From Xiphias gladius (Eukaryota > Chordata > Actinopteri > Istiophoriformes > Xiphiidae): 64,000 nucleotides of DNA. The position numbers and the translations under genes are program-made. The stretch lies in assembly GCF_016859285.1 (NCBI RefSeq), contig NC_053422.1, positions 8,991,501 to 9,055,500 on the forward strand, written 5' to 3'. Under the pieces are notes generated by a model. That model was not told where the DNA came from and searched no databases. It saw nothing but the letters and a program-made list of their open reading frames with translations. Positions 27,116-36,790 of the stretch are shown here, piece by piece (positions within the stretch are counted from its first letter, which is position 1; each line of letters begins with the position of its first letter).

Positions 27116-28332
27116 AAAGGAGAAAAAAAAAAGCCCCACAATATCTCAAGAATTTCTAAATGGTCCTTAAAGTTTTCATAACTACATCAACTCCTGTGTT
27201 CCAAAGTGGTATTTCTACATGTGACACGACACCGGTGAAAGAGATCTGCGGCTTTGAAGGACGTCTTTATTTAGGCGTGAGCAGGCGAGGAAGGAGCCGC
27301 TCGCCGAGCCCCGAGACGGCGGCGAAGGGCCCCTCGGACCTGAGGAGCCTTTCATGATGTGCTTGAGCTGCTCGCATTATCTGTTGCGTGCCAGAGGCGG
27401 ATGGGAGCTCGTTTGTCAGCACGGCAGGGCCGAGAATAAACTATAAATCACGTCCGCACTCTCCACACACATGAATCGGACTGTAACAGTGCCCCCCCCC
27501 CCCCCCCCCACCCCGCTTCGGTGTCTGCAGTAATGCAGCCTTTGCAGAGATGTTTTGAATTTATTCTGAGAGAGGCGGAGGAACTTCTCTCTGCTTGTGT
27601 CTCGGTTTCATTTACTGTATTAAGTATTCTGTCCCAGGGGCTCTTCCATTTAGTGCTCCATCGCGTGCAAGAATCATTTCTCTTTGGGAAAGAGGGGTCA
27701 GTGGTAACTGAGTTGACTGAAAGCGTACTTAAAGCTGGCAGTAACCCCCCCCTGGCCCCCCTGTCTCTTCCCTTTCCTCCCACTTTCCAGTGGTGAGGTT
27801 GATCAAGGGTGCTATCATGGTGGATCTGATATTTGGGGAGAAATCTTGGGGGCGTTTTGGGAGCGTTTACTGCAAATGACTCTTGGCAGTGCCCTCTCAT
27901 GTGTTGCTCCACCTGAACGCAATTTGGCAGCTATTCTAGGGGGGGGGGGGTGCATGGGGGGGGTATGGCGTGCTGTGAGCCGCCTCCTTCATACCAGCAC
28001 GCAAGAAAAAAAAAACCCAAAAAAAAAAAACTTCAGGACCTGTCATAAACACGCCCTGGACAGGAGGGGAAACAGAGACGTTGCCACGGCAACTGGCATG
28101 CAGCTGCATCAAGCGAGATTTCTGTTTAAAGCGGGAGATTAAAGTCACACGAAGAGGCAGGGAGAAGGAGCGGTCCGGGGGGGGCGGGGGGGGGCGACTG
28201 TAACAGCCTGATGTGCCATTAAAGTTGATTTCTTTACTGGAAAGGCGGTGGGGATTTCACCGTGCTGTTGCGCCGGAGGAGAGCAGACGCAGAGTCTGGG
28301 GAAAGTAAGGAGTCGTGTCGCTGCAGATAGGA

Positions 28333-28369
<37 letters not shown>

Positions 28370-28560
28370 CCCAGATACGGCCTCCCTCTTCCCGGCATGG
28401 CTATTACTGCGTGCAGTGAACATCTCGTCTTTCCACATCACCTTTCTCTACGGGAGCGGGTTCCCGTCGTCACCAGCAGAGGGAGCCCTCCCGTCCGCCA
28501 GCGGCCCACCGGCCTCCGCCTCAGGTCGCTGGTAAACAGAGAGAGAGGCAGCAACGCGTA
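27116..28560. other. GC- and homopolymer-rich spacer
   Basis: A CpG-rich patch at about 27230-27440 is followed by a poly-C run (about 27492-27508), G-runs (27940-27963 and 28177-28194) and a (GA)n tract (about 28340-28368). ORFs here (for example 27448-27912 minus and 28248-28535 plus) are low-complexity or GC-driven with no recognisable domains. The patch could be regulatory, but the sequence does not prove it. Confidence 0.45.
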
Positions 28561-28629
28561 TGTTTCATGTTGATCTTTCATTTCACCTTTGTTTACATGT
28601 TCTCCAAACACTCGAACTGTTTCCATCAC

Positions 28630-28880
28630 TGATCGATTTAATGAAATAATTTATCAAGCAAAAAAAAAAAAGAGGCTAAAAATCGACTGGTTTCAGCTTC
28701 CCAGATGTGAAATGTGAGGATTTGCTGTCTTCTGTTAATTTGGTTGCTCGTTCTGTGTCTTTGCAAACTAGAATATCTTTGAGAGTTGGACCGTTGGTCG
28801 GACAAAAAGAAGCCACCTGAAGATGTCGCCTGGGGCTCAAGGAACACATTAGGTATTTTTCACTATTTTTCTGACATTTT
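28630..28880. repeat. Interspersed teleost repeat fragment
   Basis: GACTGGTTTCAGCTTCCCAG, TGTGAGGATTTGCTGTCTTC and GGACCGTTGGTCGGACAAA match words of the repeat within the tandem duplication (GGCTGGTTGCAGCTTCTCAG, GTTGGTCGGACGAAACA). Confidence 0.65.
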
Positions 28881-29306
28881 ATAAGCACAAAAATAACAAT
28901 ACAGTCTATTCAGACTGGCCATTAGAGAACTTCTCCTAGTTTTTATTTTTTTTATTTTTTTCATTTTAAGAGCTGGGGGACAAACCCCAGAGTCTTCATT
29001 CTGTGTAAAGATACTGTAAATCCCAAAATGTAGCTGCAACACACAAATCAAAGCGGGTCCAATGTTAAAAATGTCTTAGTGTGAAATTCCCTTTATCCTT
29101 CTCTATCCTTTAGTCTATAGTTGCTGCCCTACACATTACGTATATTTCTATTAACATGTATGTTGGTTATAGTTTTTGTCAGATATGATTTGAAACATGC
29201 TGACAGACGACTGAAAACAAAAAAACCTGAAAACTAGAAAAAAATGGCAGTGAAATTGCATTTTCTACTTTTAAAAGTAGTACTCCTGCTTTTCTTCCTC
29301 ATTTTT

Positions 29307-29393
29307 CTCCTCCTCCTCCTCCTCCTCCTCCTCCTCCTACTACTACTACTACTACTACTACTACCACTACCACTACCACTACCACTACTACTA
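29307..29393. repeat. Compound (CTC)n(TAC)n microsatellite
   Basis: Uninterrupted CTC units run to about 29338, then TAC units with ACC interruptions to 29393. The Leu-rich ORF over it is an artefact of the repeat. Confidence 0.95.
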
Positions 29394-29973
29394 ATGTTGT
29401 ACTACTACTCGTTTATAATAACAACAATGCAGCTTATGCAGAGTGCTACAGCTCACCTTATAAAAGCTCTGTAAGAACGACCTAATAATATTATAGTATA
29501 AAGGGGGAAAGGGGACATTCTGCATAATTAGTACTTTTCATACTTTAAGTACATTTTGTTGCTAATACTTCTATACTTTTACTTAAGTCATTTTGAATGC
29601 ATGGCTTTTATTGTAATCGAGTATTTTGATAGTGGTGTCCTCGCTACATTTTCTTAAGCAATTGATTGTTTGAGCACTCCGTCCACAACTGGTCTCCAGT
29701 GACTCCAGGTCGGTTTCCAGACTATATTACATTTCTGAGTCCGTCTGTCGTGAGCTCACCAGACCTGACCGACTTCTGTCCCTTATGCCTGATATTCCTT
29801 ATAAACGGAGCAGGCAGCCCGCTGACCTGCGACGGGCCACTTGAAGTTGAATTTTACAAAATGATACCCTGCACACTTCAGGCAGTGACTCTTGTCTGAG
29901 TTACAGCATTGAGTGCCACAACATGCTGCGTGTGAACTATTGGGCACAAAGCTATTCTTAATTTACTCGTTTG

Positions 29974-30498
29974 CAGTGGCGGAAAAGTTACTAAGTTCAC
30001 TGACTCAAGTACTGTACTTGAAGCACAGTGCTTCACTTGAGCCTTTCCGTTTCACGTTCCTTAATACTTCCACTTCACTACATTTCAATGGGAATTATTG
30101 CACTTTTTGCTGCACTACTTTTATTTAGCAGGTGTGTTTATTAGTTACTTTTCCAAAGAAGATTTAACCACCAAACCCCTGTGATCAGTTTCAGAGTATT
30201 ACTGAGCAGTTAAAATTAGCTTCACCCTGACCAACTACAACATTAAGGTACTGCTCTCACATCTTAATAATTATAATTGATAATAATAGTGCGATAATAT
30301 AACACTGAGAGGAGCCATTCTAAATAACGACTACTTTTACTTTTGATACTTAAAATAAATTTGATGGCTAATATTTTTACTTTAGTATAATAAGTACAAC
30401 TTTGAATGCAGGACCTCTTACTTGTGATGAAGTATTTTACACTGTGGTTTTGCCACTTTTACTTGTTGTAAAGGATCTCAATGCTTCTTCCAACACCG
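29974..30498. mobile_element. MITE-like element, near full length
   Basis: It begins CAGTGGCGGAAAAGTTACTA and ends CTTCTTCCAACACCG, an imperfect inverted pair of the consensus CAGTGGTGGAAGAAG type. Internal words include CAAGTACTGTACTTGAAG and TACTTAAAATAAATTTGATG. There is no coding capacity. A related reverse-oriented fragment lies just upstream at 29480-29660. No target-site duplication was verified. Confidence 0.6.
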
Positions 30499-30673
30499 CT
30501 CTCCTACAGTGAGCAGCGTTGGAAGGAGCAGTTCCATTCAATTAACGTAAATCTTCAGTTGGAAGATTGAGCTCGGTGATGATCAACTTAACTCCAAGTG
30601 TGAATCACAACAAACCAGCTGTGTGTAATTTCTTCTTCTTCTTCTCCTTCTTAATGCCCCCGCAGTTGTCTGA

Positions 30674-30919
30674 ATGGAAACCAAGCTGCTGTTGGTGCTG
30701 CTGTTTACATTTGCTGCCACTTACGGCTACTTACTGCCTATTACTCCTCCTCGCAGTGTGGTTACCAAAACACAGTGTAGCCCGTGGAGCTCTGCTGGAC
30801 ATCACACTGATAGGGCTCACACTGGCTCACTTTGTCGGAGAATTGGCAGACAGTTTTATTTGCTTCCCCGGCCCTGTGTACGGGCTGGTTTTCAGACAAA
30901 AGGCAACAAAAATGCCTGA
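30674..30919 (+). CDS. Possible small secreted protein, 81 residues (speculative)
   Basis: The ORF starts METKLLLVLLFTFAATYG, a textbook-like signal peptide (basic n-region, hydrophobic core, small residues at a plausible cleavage site). A 63-residue tail with three cysteines follows. A pyrimidine-rich tract ending in CAG lies 9 nt before the ATG, resembling a 3' splice site. I recognise no family, and the tail looks unlike a conserved domain. It could equally be chance. No promoter or further exon was identified. Confidence 0.15.
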   Translation: METKLLLVLLFTFAATYGYLLPITPPRSVVTKTQCSPWSSAGHHTDRAHTGSLCRRIGRQFYLLPRPCVRAGFQTKGNKNA

Positions 30920-33840
30920 AGGACATTGAGGGAGAGAAGGAGGGAGAAGAAAAAACCCTCCTTGTTCTACTATACAGTAAAAACTATGTGATTGTAGCAC
31001 TTGTGTGTTTGGGCCAGGGTGGAATGAGCAGTTCCTAAAAGAACAAGGGCAGGGGTGTGTGAAAATATCCAGCCGGTGTCAGCGGTTTCCCCCCGGTTCT
31101 TCCAGTTGTGTTTTCATTGCTTGCGGTGATACACACTTTTATCCCCAAGGTCAAAGCCAGCCCGGGGACCAAGCCACATCATTTCACTCAGCAGCATTAG
31201 ACTCGTTTCCACGGAGCAGGACGACACCGTTAAACCGAGTTGGAGGTTAGCTGAGTTGCAGAAGTTTTCTTTTCTCTCTCTCTCTCTCCCCTCTCTCTTT
31301 CTTTCTTTCTTTTTTTTTTTTTAAAGAAGCATCAGACATGCCGCCGGGGCGAAGCTCTGCCGCTGACCAAGTCTGGGGGGCGGCATAAATTCAAATTCAG
31401 CTTTCTCTGGGAACCGGGTTCATTTTTCCGCGAAATGCCCCCGTATCTAATAAGGTCGCGGTGGGGGGGAAAAAAAAAATCGAGGCTCCGTTACGCGGAG
31501 TGAAGTGTCAGTCTGCCTATGTCTGAGCTGACCCGGGAAGGGACGAGATGTCAAAGAGTCAAGATGAGGAGGTATTTCCAGTGGCCACTAGATGGTATAA
31601 TATATGCACGCAACGGGTTTGCACAAGGTGACAGCAGCACCGATAAATTCTCCTCCTGTATCAGCCAAAGTGAATATTATGACAGGACTTGTGGCCTGTT
31701 TTTATTTTCTTCATTATTCACACGAGGCCGGCGTCATTTACTGAGGAGCTGCGGGTAAATGGTTGTGGCTGCAAAAGGTGTTTTCAGCGCGTTTTATAAT
31801 AAAGTTCGACCGTCATTTATTTCACTGGACAATATATTTAAAACGCACATTGATTTAATCCCCCCCCTTTTTTTTTTTTTTTTATTGAAACCAAAAGAGG
31901 TCCAAAAGGCGTCCGCGCGCAAAGACCGGCTATAGACAAAGGCCTGAGCGATTTATTTTATCTTTTCCAAACTAATCTGAGCGGAAGGTCAGCGAGGACA
32001 AATTCATCAAGTCTCTTAAAAAAAAAAAAAATCGTCTATTCTGCGCGCATCCGCCTGCGGGTCCGGGCTCGGGGGGATTCATGGGCAGAAGAACCGCCAG
32101 GACCCGAGAGAGGAGCGGGAATGAAAAAAGTGGCTGAAAAACAAAAGAGCAACCTGCTGTCAGCCTCGTCAATTCCTCTTCTGTTTCAACGTGGCGGCCT
32201 TCGCGCTTTTTCGGTTTCTGAATTTCTAAAGCTCAAAATAAGGACAGATATTTGTTCACATTTTGGTCTACGGAATTCAATAATAATAAAAAAAATAATA
32301 ACAATAATAATAGCAACAATAATAATAATAAGAAGAAGAACAACACAGCTTGTGGATTATTTAATGCCTTATTTTATTAAACAATAATTACACTTTGATT
32401 TATGCAGCAATAGAAACAAGAAGCCAATTTCATTAATATAATGTATTTCAGACTAAAAGCCTGTTTCACCCCATTTCATAGCTCTAATTAACTGAGCCTG
32501 AGATTTCGGGGCCGTGTGTTTGACGAAATATCTCATTTCAAACAATTAAAAGAAAAACGAAACTTTGTTCTCCTGCGGGACATTGTGCAACGCGAGGGTG
32601 CGCGTGCCTCCGCGTCCTTTGGAAGCAGACGAAGAGCTAATTGGTTGTGTCGTCTGCATAATTAGAAATATAAAGACGCGTTCTAACGTCAAGGGGGGGG
32701 GTTCCAGAAAAAGCAGTGAGATCTGCTACGTAGACGGGGGACGTGGGGAAAAAAACCAAAACAACAAAAAAAAAAAAAGAAAAACGGCAGGGGTCACGAT
32801 CCGGATCTGCAGCGGAGGCCAGAGCAGCGTGCCACACTTCACATTTAATAAAAGTGATAATAGTGCTCGTGCTTTCCGTGACGCCTTGAGCTGCACAAAC
32901 AGAGGCTCAGCATCAGGTAAAAGGAAAAACAGCCAAGCTTCAATTTTAGGCTTAACGAGTCAAATATTCTGCTGCTAGAACGAGATCACTCCGGTTGTTT
33001 CCTCTGTCGTTTGTCTCAAGACATATGCGTCATTGTTTACGGGACGTTGCGCGAGCCGACTGGCGCTGACACAATCGTATAGGTAGGCTGTGGGCCACCA
33101 TCGATTGTGGTCCTCGGGACCACAATGAGGCTCTGTTTCACACCTCGTGGAGTCAACAGTGGGTCGGGTTGGCTGTTTCAACGCGTATTTATGCCGGGCG
33201 CACAGGCCGGGGGCCTACCTGGCCATGGCGATTCATGACGCGGGAAGCGGTTTCAGCGTCAATGAAACGTAGACGGGGTGAAGTCCGTGAACTATCTGAC
33301 TCGCGTTGTTCAGGGCCCAAGATGTTACCAAAGGGGGGCAAAACAAAAAAGAAACATCACCTTACGCGTCACGCACCGGACTCCCGGCAGACCTGTTTGG
33401 ATAACGAAGGGTTAAGTTTAAAAAAAAAAAAAAAAAGATGTAGCTCCTCCGAATTTCTTGTCCTGAGGCTTCGGGTGATGCGGGGGAACGGGCGACACGG
33501 CTTTTCCGTTTTATTTTCGACTTGTGTTGCTGCTGAGAGAGAGAAAAAAAAAAAAAAGTCTGCTTTCTTGTGATCAAGGGACTTTTACGCAGGGGACGTT
33601 GCTTTTTCTGACTGCAGGAATTTTGAGCATTTCGAGCGCAGACAACTCCTAAAATCCCTTAAGATGAATCAAACAAAAATGCACAAGTTACTTTATTGCC
33701 GCAAGCCACGCAGAGACACCGTTTGCTCTGCTGTTTTGGACGGTATTTCAGTATGGACACACGTGTGTTGTTGCAAACTCCGTGCCAGTTTTGCCTCCTG
33801 CCAAAATCCCCGACCAAAATTTCCTCTAAACTTTTTCCCA
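30920..33840. other. Spacer upstream of nkx3-2, no gene seen
   Basis: Non-coding, with a (CT)n/T-run at about 31276-31322, an AAT-rich stretch at about 32280-32340, and CpG-richer parts at 31890-32120 and 32570-32720. Homeodomain-like TAAT words (for example AGCTAATTGG and ATAATTAG at about 32634-32667) and a SOX-like ACAAAG near 31935 suggest possible enhancers. This is not demonstrated. Confidence 0.4.
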
Positions 33841-33849
33841 CCCGGTTGA

Positions 33850-33957
33850 AAGCAGCATGACGTAGTTTACAGTGGCCAATCGCGAAACTGTTTTTCTCTT
33901 CTCCGGGCCAATAGGAGGCGACGAGGAGTGTCTGTCAGTCACAGGTGTGGGTGGATG

Positions 33958-33992
<35 letters not shown>
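33850..33992 (+). promoter_or_regulatory. nkx3-2: Putative nkx3-2 core promoter region
   Basis: Two CCAAT boxes (33876-33880 and 33908-33912), a CRE-like TGACGTA (33858-33864), and an E-box/T-box-like CAGGTGTG at about 33942 are clustered. They lie 280-415 bp upstream of the nkx3-2 start codon and are followed by a poly-A run (33963-33991). A TTTAAAA string at the edge of the run could act as a TATA-like element. The assignment rests on position and motifs only. Confidence 0.5.
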
Positions 33993-33994
<2 letters not shown>

Positions 33995-34033
33995 GGGGTG
34001 AAAAGAGCCAGAGACTGGAGCGAGCCCGGGCTG

Positions 34034-34078
34034 ATGGCAGAGCTATGCGGAGGAGCAGCATCGTGCCTGCGGATGTAG
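34034..34078 (+). CDS. Upstream ORF in the nkx3-2 leader (14 codons)
   Basis: ATG at 34034 opens a 14-residue ORF (MAELCGGAASCLRM) that stops at 34076-34078, 194 nt before the nkx3-2 ATG. It has G at +4. If the leader is transcribed from the promoter cluster above, this would be a translational brake. Leader transcription is inferred. Confidence 0.3.
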   Translation: MAELCGGAASCLRM

Positions 34079-34272
34079 CAGAAACTTTCCACAGCTTCTC
34101 CCGCGGGGATGCGACCAGGAACCAGCACCGGGGGGGGGGAAAGTTAAGCGGCAGCAGTGCTCCACGGAGGGAGTCGCCTAAAATGTGGATGAACTGACAT
34201 TTACTCCGCTATCCGGGCCGGTTAATTACTCAACCTGAAGACCGAGCAAACGTTTTTTTTGCTTTTGTGAAA

Positions 34273-35813
34273 ATGGCCGTTCGTGGCAACTCGCTGATGC
34301 CTTTCTCAATCCAGGCCATCCTGAACAAAAAGGACGACAGCCGACACTTGCCGGACTTGGACATGTGCTTCTCAAAGACGGCGTGTTGGAAAATATTTGG
34401 GGAGATGAACGGCGCGTCGGGGAGAGAGGATGGGGAGGCTTGCGAGCCGGCGGACCAGAAAGGCTACGACTCGGACTCGGGACTCAGCGACGACAACGAC
34501 AGCAAGACTCCGGCCGCGTGCAAGACGGAGAAGGACGGAGACCCTGCGTCGGATGTTCCGGAGGAGAGCCTGCAGGAGGAGACGGACCACGAGTCCGCAG
34601 CGGCGGAAAATGCGAAGAGCGACAGCGAGCCCAATAATGCCACGGGTAAGTAGGACAGGATGACGAATATCCGACTGTACACAAAGCAAAAGATAAAGTG
34701 CGGCTCTCTGATCTGACTCGAACCACAGCGGCCCAACGAGAGCCTGGCTGAAAGAGCCTCGTACGCTCCTAACACTGATGTTTTGTGCTGCTGTTGCACT
34801 GGAGCGGGATTGTGTTATTGTAGGATATCAGGGCCTGTCCGAAAAAAACCTCTCCACACCCGGCTAACCTTTACGCACAAGCCGTGCCACTTTTACGCAC
34901 GATTATTGGTGGACACCCTGGCTCTTCGTTACACTTTGTCGTCACGCCGCTCGTGTTTACGGGCATTTGTCGGAGTCGTTACAGTGGTCAGCTAATTCGG
35001 GCTGCATCGGCACGATGCAACTTTGGACTTAAGTTCCAAACTCATCATAAACGCACAGTTGATTGAAGACGGTTTGACAAAATAATTTCCCCCCAAATAA
35101 AGTTATGATTTTTAGGCCTGAGTGAAACTCGGGCATTCCACCTTTCATTTGAAAACAGCATCCGGCCACCTGAGAAAAATCAAACGCAGTTTACTTATAT
35201 CAGGGAGCTAAAACCGAAAATCAAACCACCCGGCTGCATGCGTGCACACCCCTTTCCATTTCCCTTTTGTTTAAACGATTCACATCCCCTAGCATCCATC
35301 AGCTAATCAACAGATGTGATTCCAGCTGTCAACAGCTAAATGCAGAAATTCACTTGCATGGTCCATCTGCGTGTCTGCCCTCTCCCAGACTCCAGCACCC
35401 TGGACGAGAAGAGCCCGGACCAGCCCAAGCAGCGGAAAAAGCGCTCCAGGGCGGCCTTCTCCCACGCGCAGGTCTTCGAGCTGGAGCGCCGCTTCAATCA
35501 CCAGCGGTACCTGTCCGGGCCGGAGCGGGCGGACCTGGCGGCCTCCCTGAAGCTCACAGAGACTCAGGTCAAGATCTGGTTCCAGAACCGCCGCTACAAG
35601 ACGAAACGCCGCCAGATGGCCGCCGACCTGATGGCGTCGACCCCGGCGGCCAAGAAGGTGGCGGTGAAGGTTTTGGTGCGGGACGACCAGAGACAGTACA
35701 GCCCAGGAGAGATCCTGCGGCCCCCGCTGCTCTCCCTGCAGCCGTCCTACTATTACCCCTACGCCTACTGCCTCCCTGCGTGGACACTCTCTGCATGTGC
35801 GGGGAACCAGTGA
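34273..35813 (+). CDS. nkx3-2: NK3 homeobox 2 transcription factor (Bapx1)
   Basis: A complete two-exon gene, 34273-34645 and 35389-35813, joined at a phase-1 codon (G|AC, Asp125) and giving 265 residues. It encodes the DNA-binding repressor that specifies the jaw joint, somite/sclerotome-derived axial skeleton and gut/spleen mesenchyme. The N-terminus [20 protein letters not shown] contains the eh1-like TN repressor motif (about residues 8-20), followed by an acidic linker. The homeodomain is at residues 141-200, starting KKRSRAAF. Helix 3 is WFQNRRYK with Tyr54, the NK-family hallmark, and Asn51. The conserved C-terminal motif [14 protein letters not shown] and a Tyr-rich tail ([12 protein letters not shown]) follow. 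Mammalian orthologues are about 333 residues; the difference is in the linker before the homeodomain. The single intron just before the homeodomain is the family pattern. Confidence 0.97.
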
Positions 35814-36790
35814 GAGCTCGGTGACTTTATTTATTCATTTCTGTTTTTATTATTTTTTGCTCCCAGGAAATCAAACTGAACTTTTTTTTTATTTTATTTG
35901 ATTTTTTTTCTGACAAGAGGAGGAGATCTGAGCTGAATCTGCTCAGCGTCTCTGATTGAACTGCATCATCGTGTTGTCCATGGCAGACCAGGGGTTCCCA
36001 AACTTTTCCATGTTTTTTTTTTTTTCCCTTTTTCTGTTTTTTTTTTTTCTTTTTTCTTTTTCTCCCCTCACATCCTCAGACTCTTAAAACACGACTCCTA
36101 CTTCTCAGTGAGCGTCTGTCCCGAGGAACCCCGTTGAAGAAGAATTTACTCATGATTTAGGGTACAGAATCATAACTGTCTGAACTGTGGGGGAGCGGGG
36201 AGACTGGACCTGCTTTTTAAAATGTCGGTATGTTAACCTCTGAGGAGAGACGCAGTAATAACATTAAAGTATTCCTCTCTGCTCTGGAGCCCCTCAAGGA
36301 CCTCTGTAGTCGGCCCCCCCTTCCCCCTCCCCCGGACCCCCACCATGGGACCCGGAGGCCTAAATAGACTGAAAATGTCACCTTATGTTGGTTTATATTT
36401 TACATGCGCCTTCCTACCTCTGCAGTGATTGGAAAATAGGCATATTCCATTGACTTTTCAAATAACTGTCTCTGTTACAGGTTGTTTTTTTGTTTTTTGT
36501 TTTTGTTTTTTTGTTTTTTTCTTGCTGTGTTTGTAAAGGTAAGATATTTCAGCACTTTTGAGCATATACGTTACATTATTTCAATGTAAGATGCATTATA
36601 GTGTGGGCATGTACAGTGTCAGACTGAAAAGAGGCGGTTTACGGTGTTACTGGCCTGAGAGTGATCGTGTGGCAGGAAGCAGGCTGAAACGGACCAACTT
36701 CTAAATGAAATGTACATGTGTTCTTTGTGTTAAATGACTGTTTAGATCGAAAAACATTAAAAACATATCAGGCATTACTTTCACTTGGAT
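35814..36790 (+). other. nkx3-2: nkx3-2 3' UTR (probable)
   Basis: T-rich non-coding sequence follows the TGA at 35811. An ATTAAA hexamer at 36756-36761 is the best candidate poly(A) signal, giving a 3' UTR of about 950 nt. T-runs occur at about 36010-36060 and 36482-36520. Confidence 0.45.

Noticed and set aside
27448-27912. 154-codon minus-strand ORF
   Set aside because: Spans a C/G homopolymer run, no family resemblance and no splice or promoter support.
28248-28535. 95-codon ORF with an RERERE run
   Set aside because: The run is a translated (GA)n microsatellite, and the rest has no recognisable domain.
29244-29474. Leu-rich ORF with an apparent transmembrane segment
   Set aside because: Produced entirely by translation of the (CTC)n(TAC)n microsatellite.
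34365-34799. Several Arg/Ser-rich ORFs on both strands over nkx3-2 exon 1
   Set aside because: Composition shadows of the true N-terminal exon.
35267-35824. 185-codon plus-strand ORF overlapping nkx3-2 exon 2
   Set aside because: Frame shadow of the GC-rich homeodomain exon; the homeodomain is in another frame.
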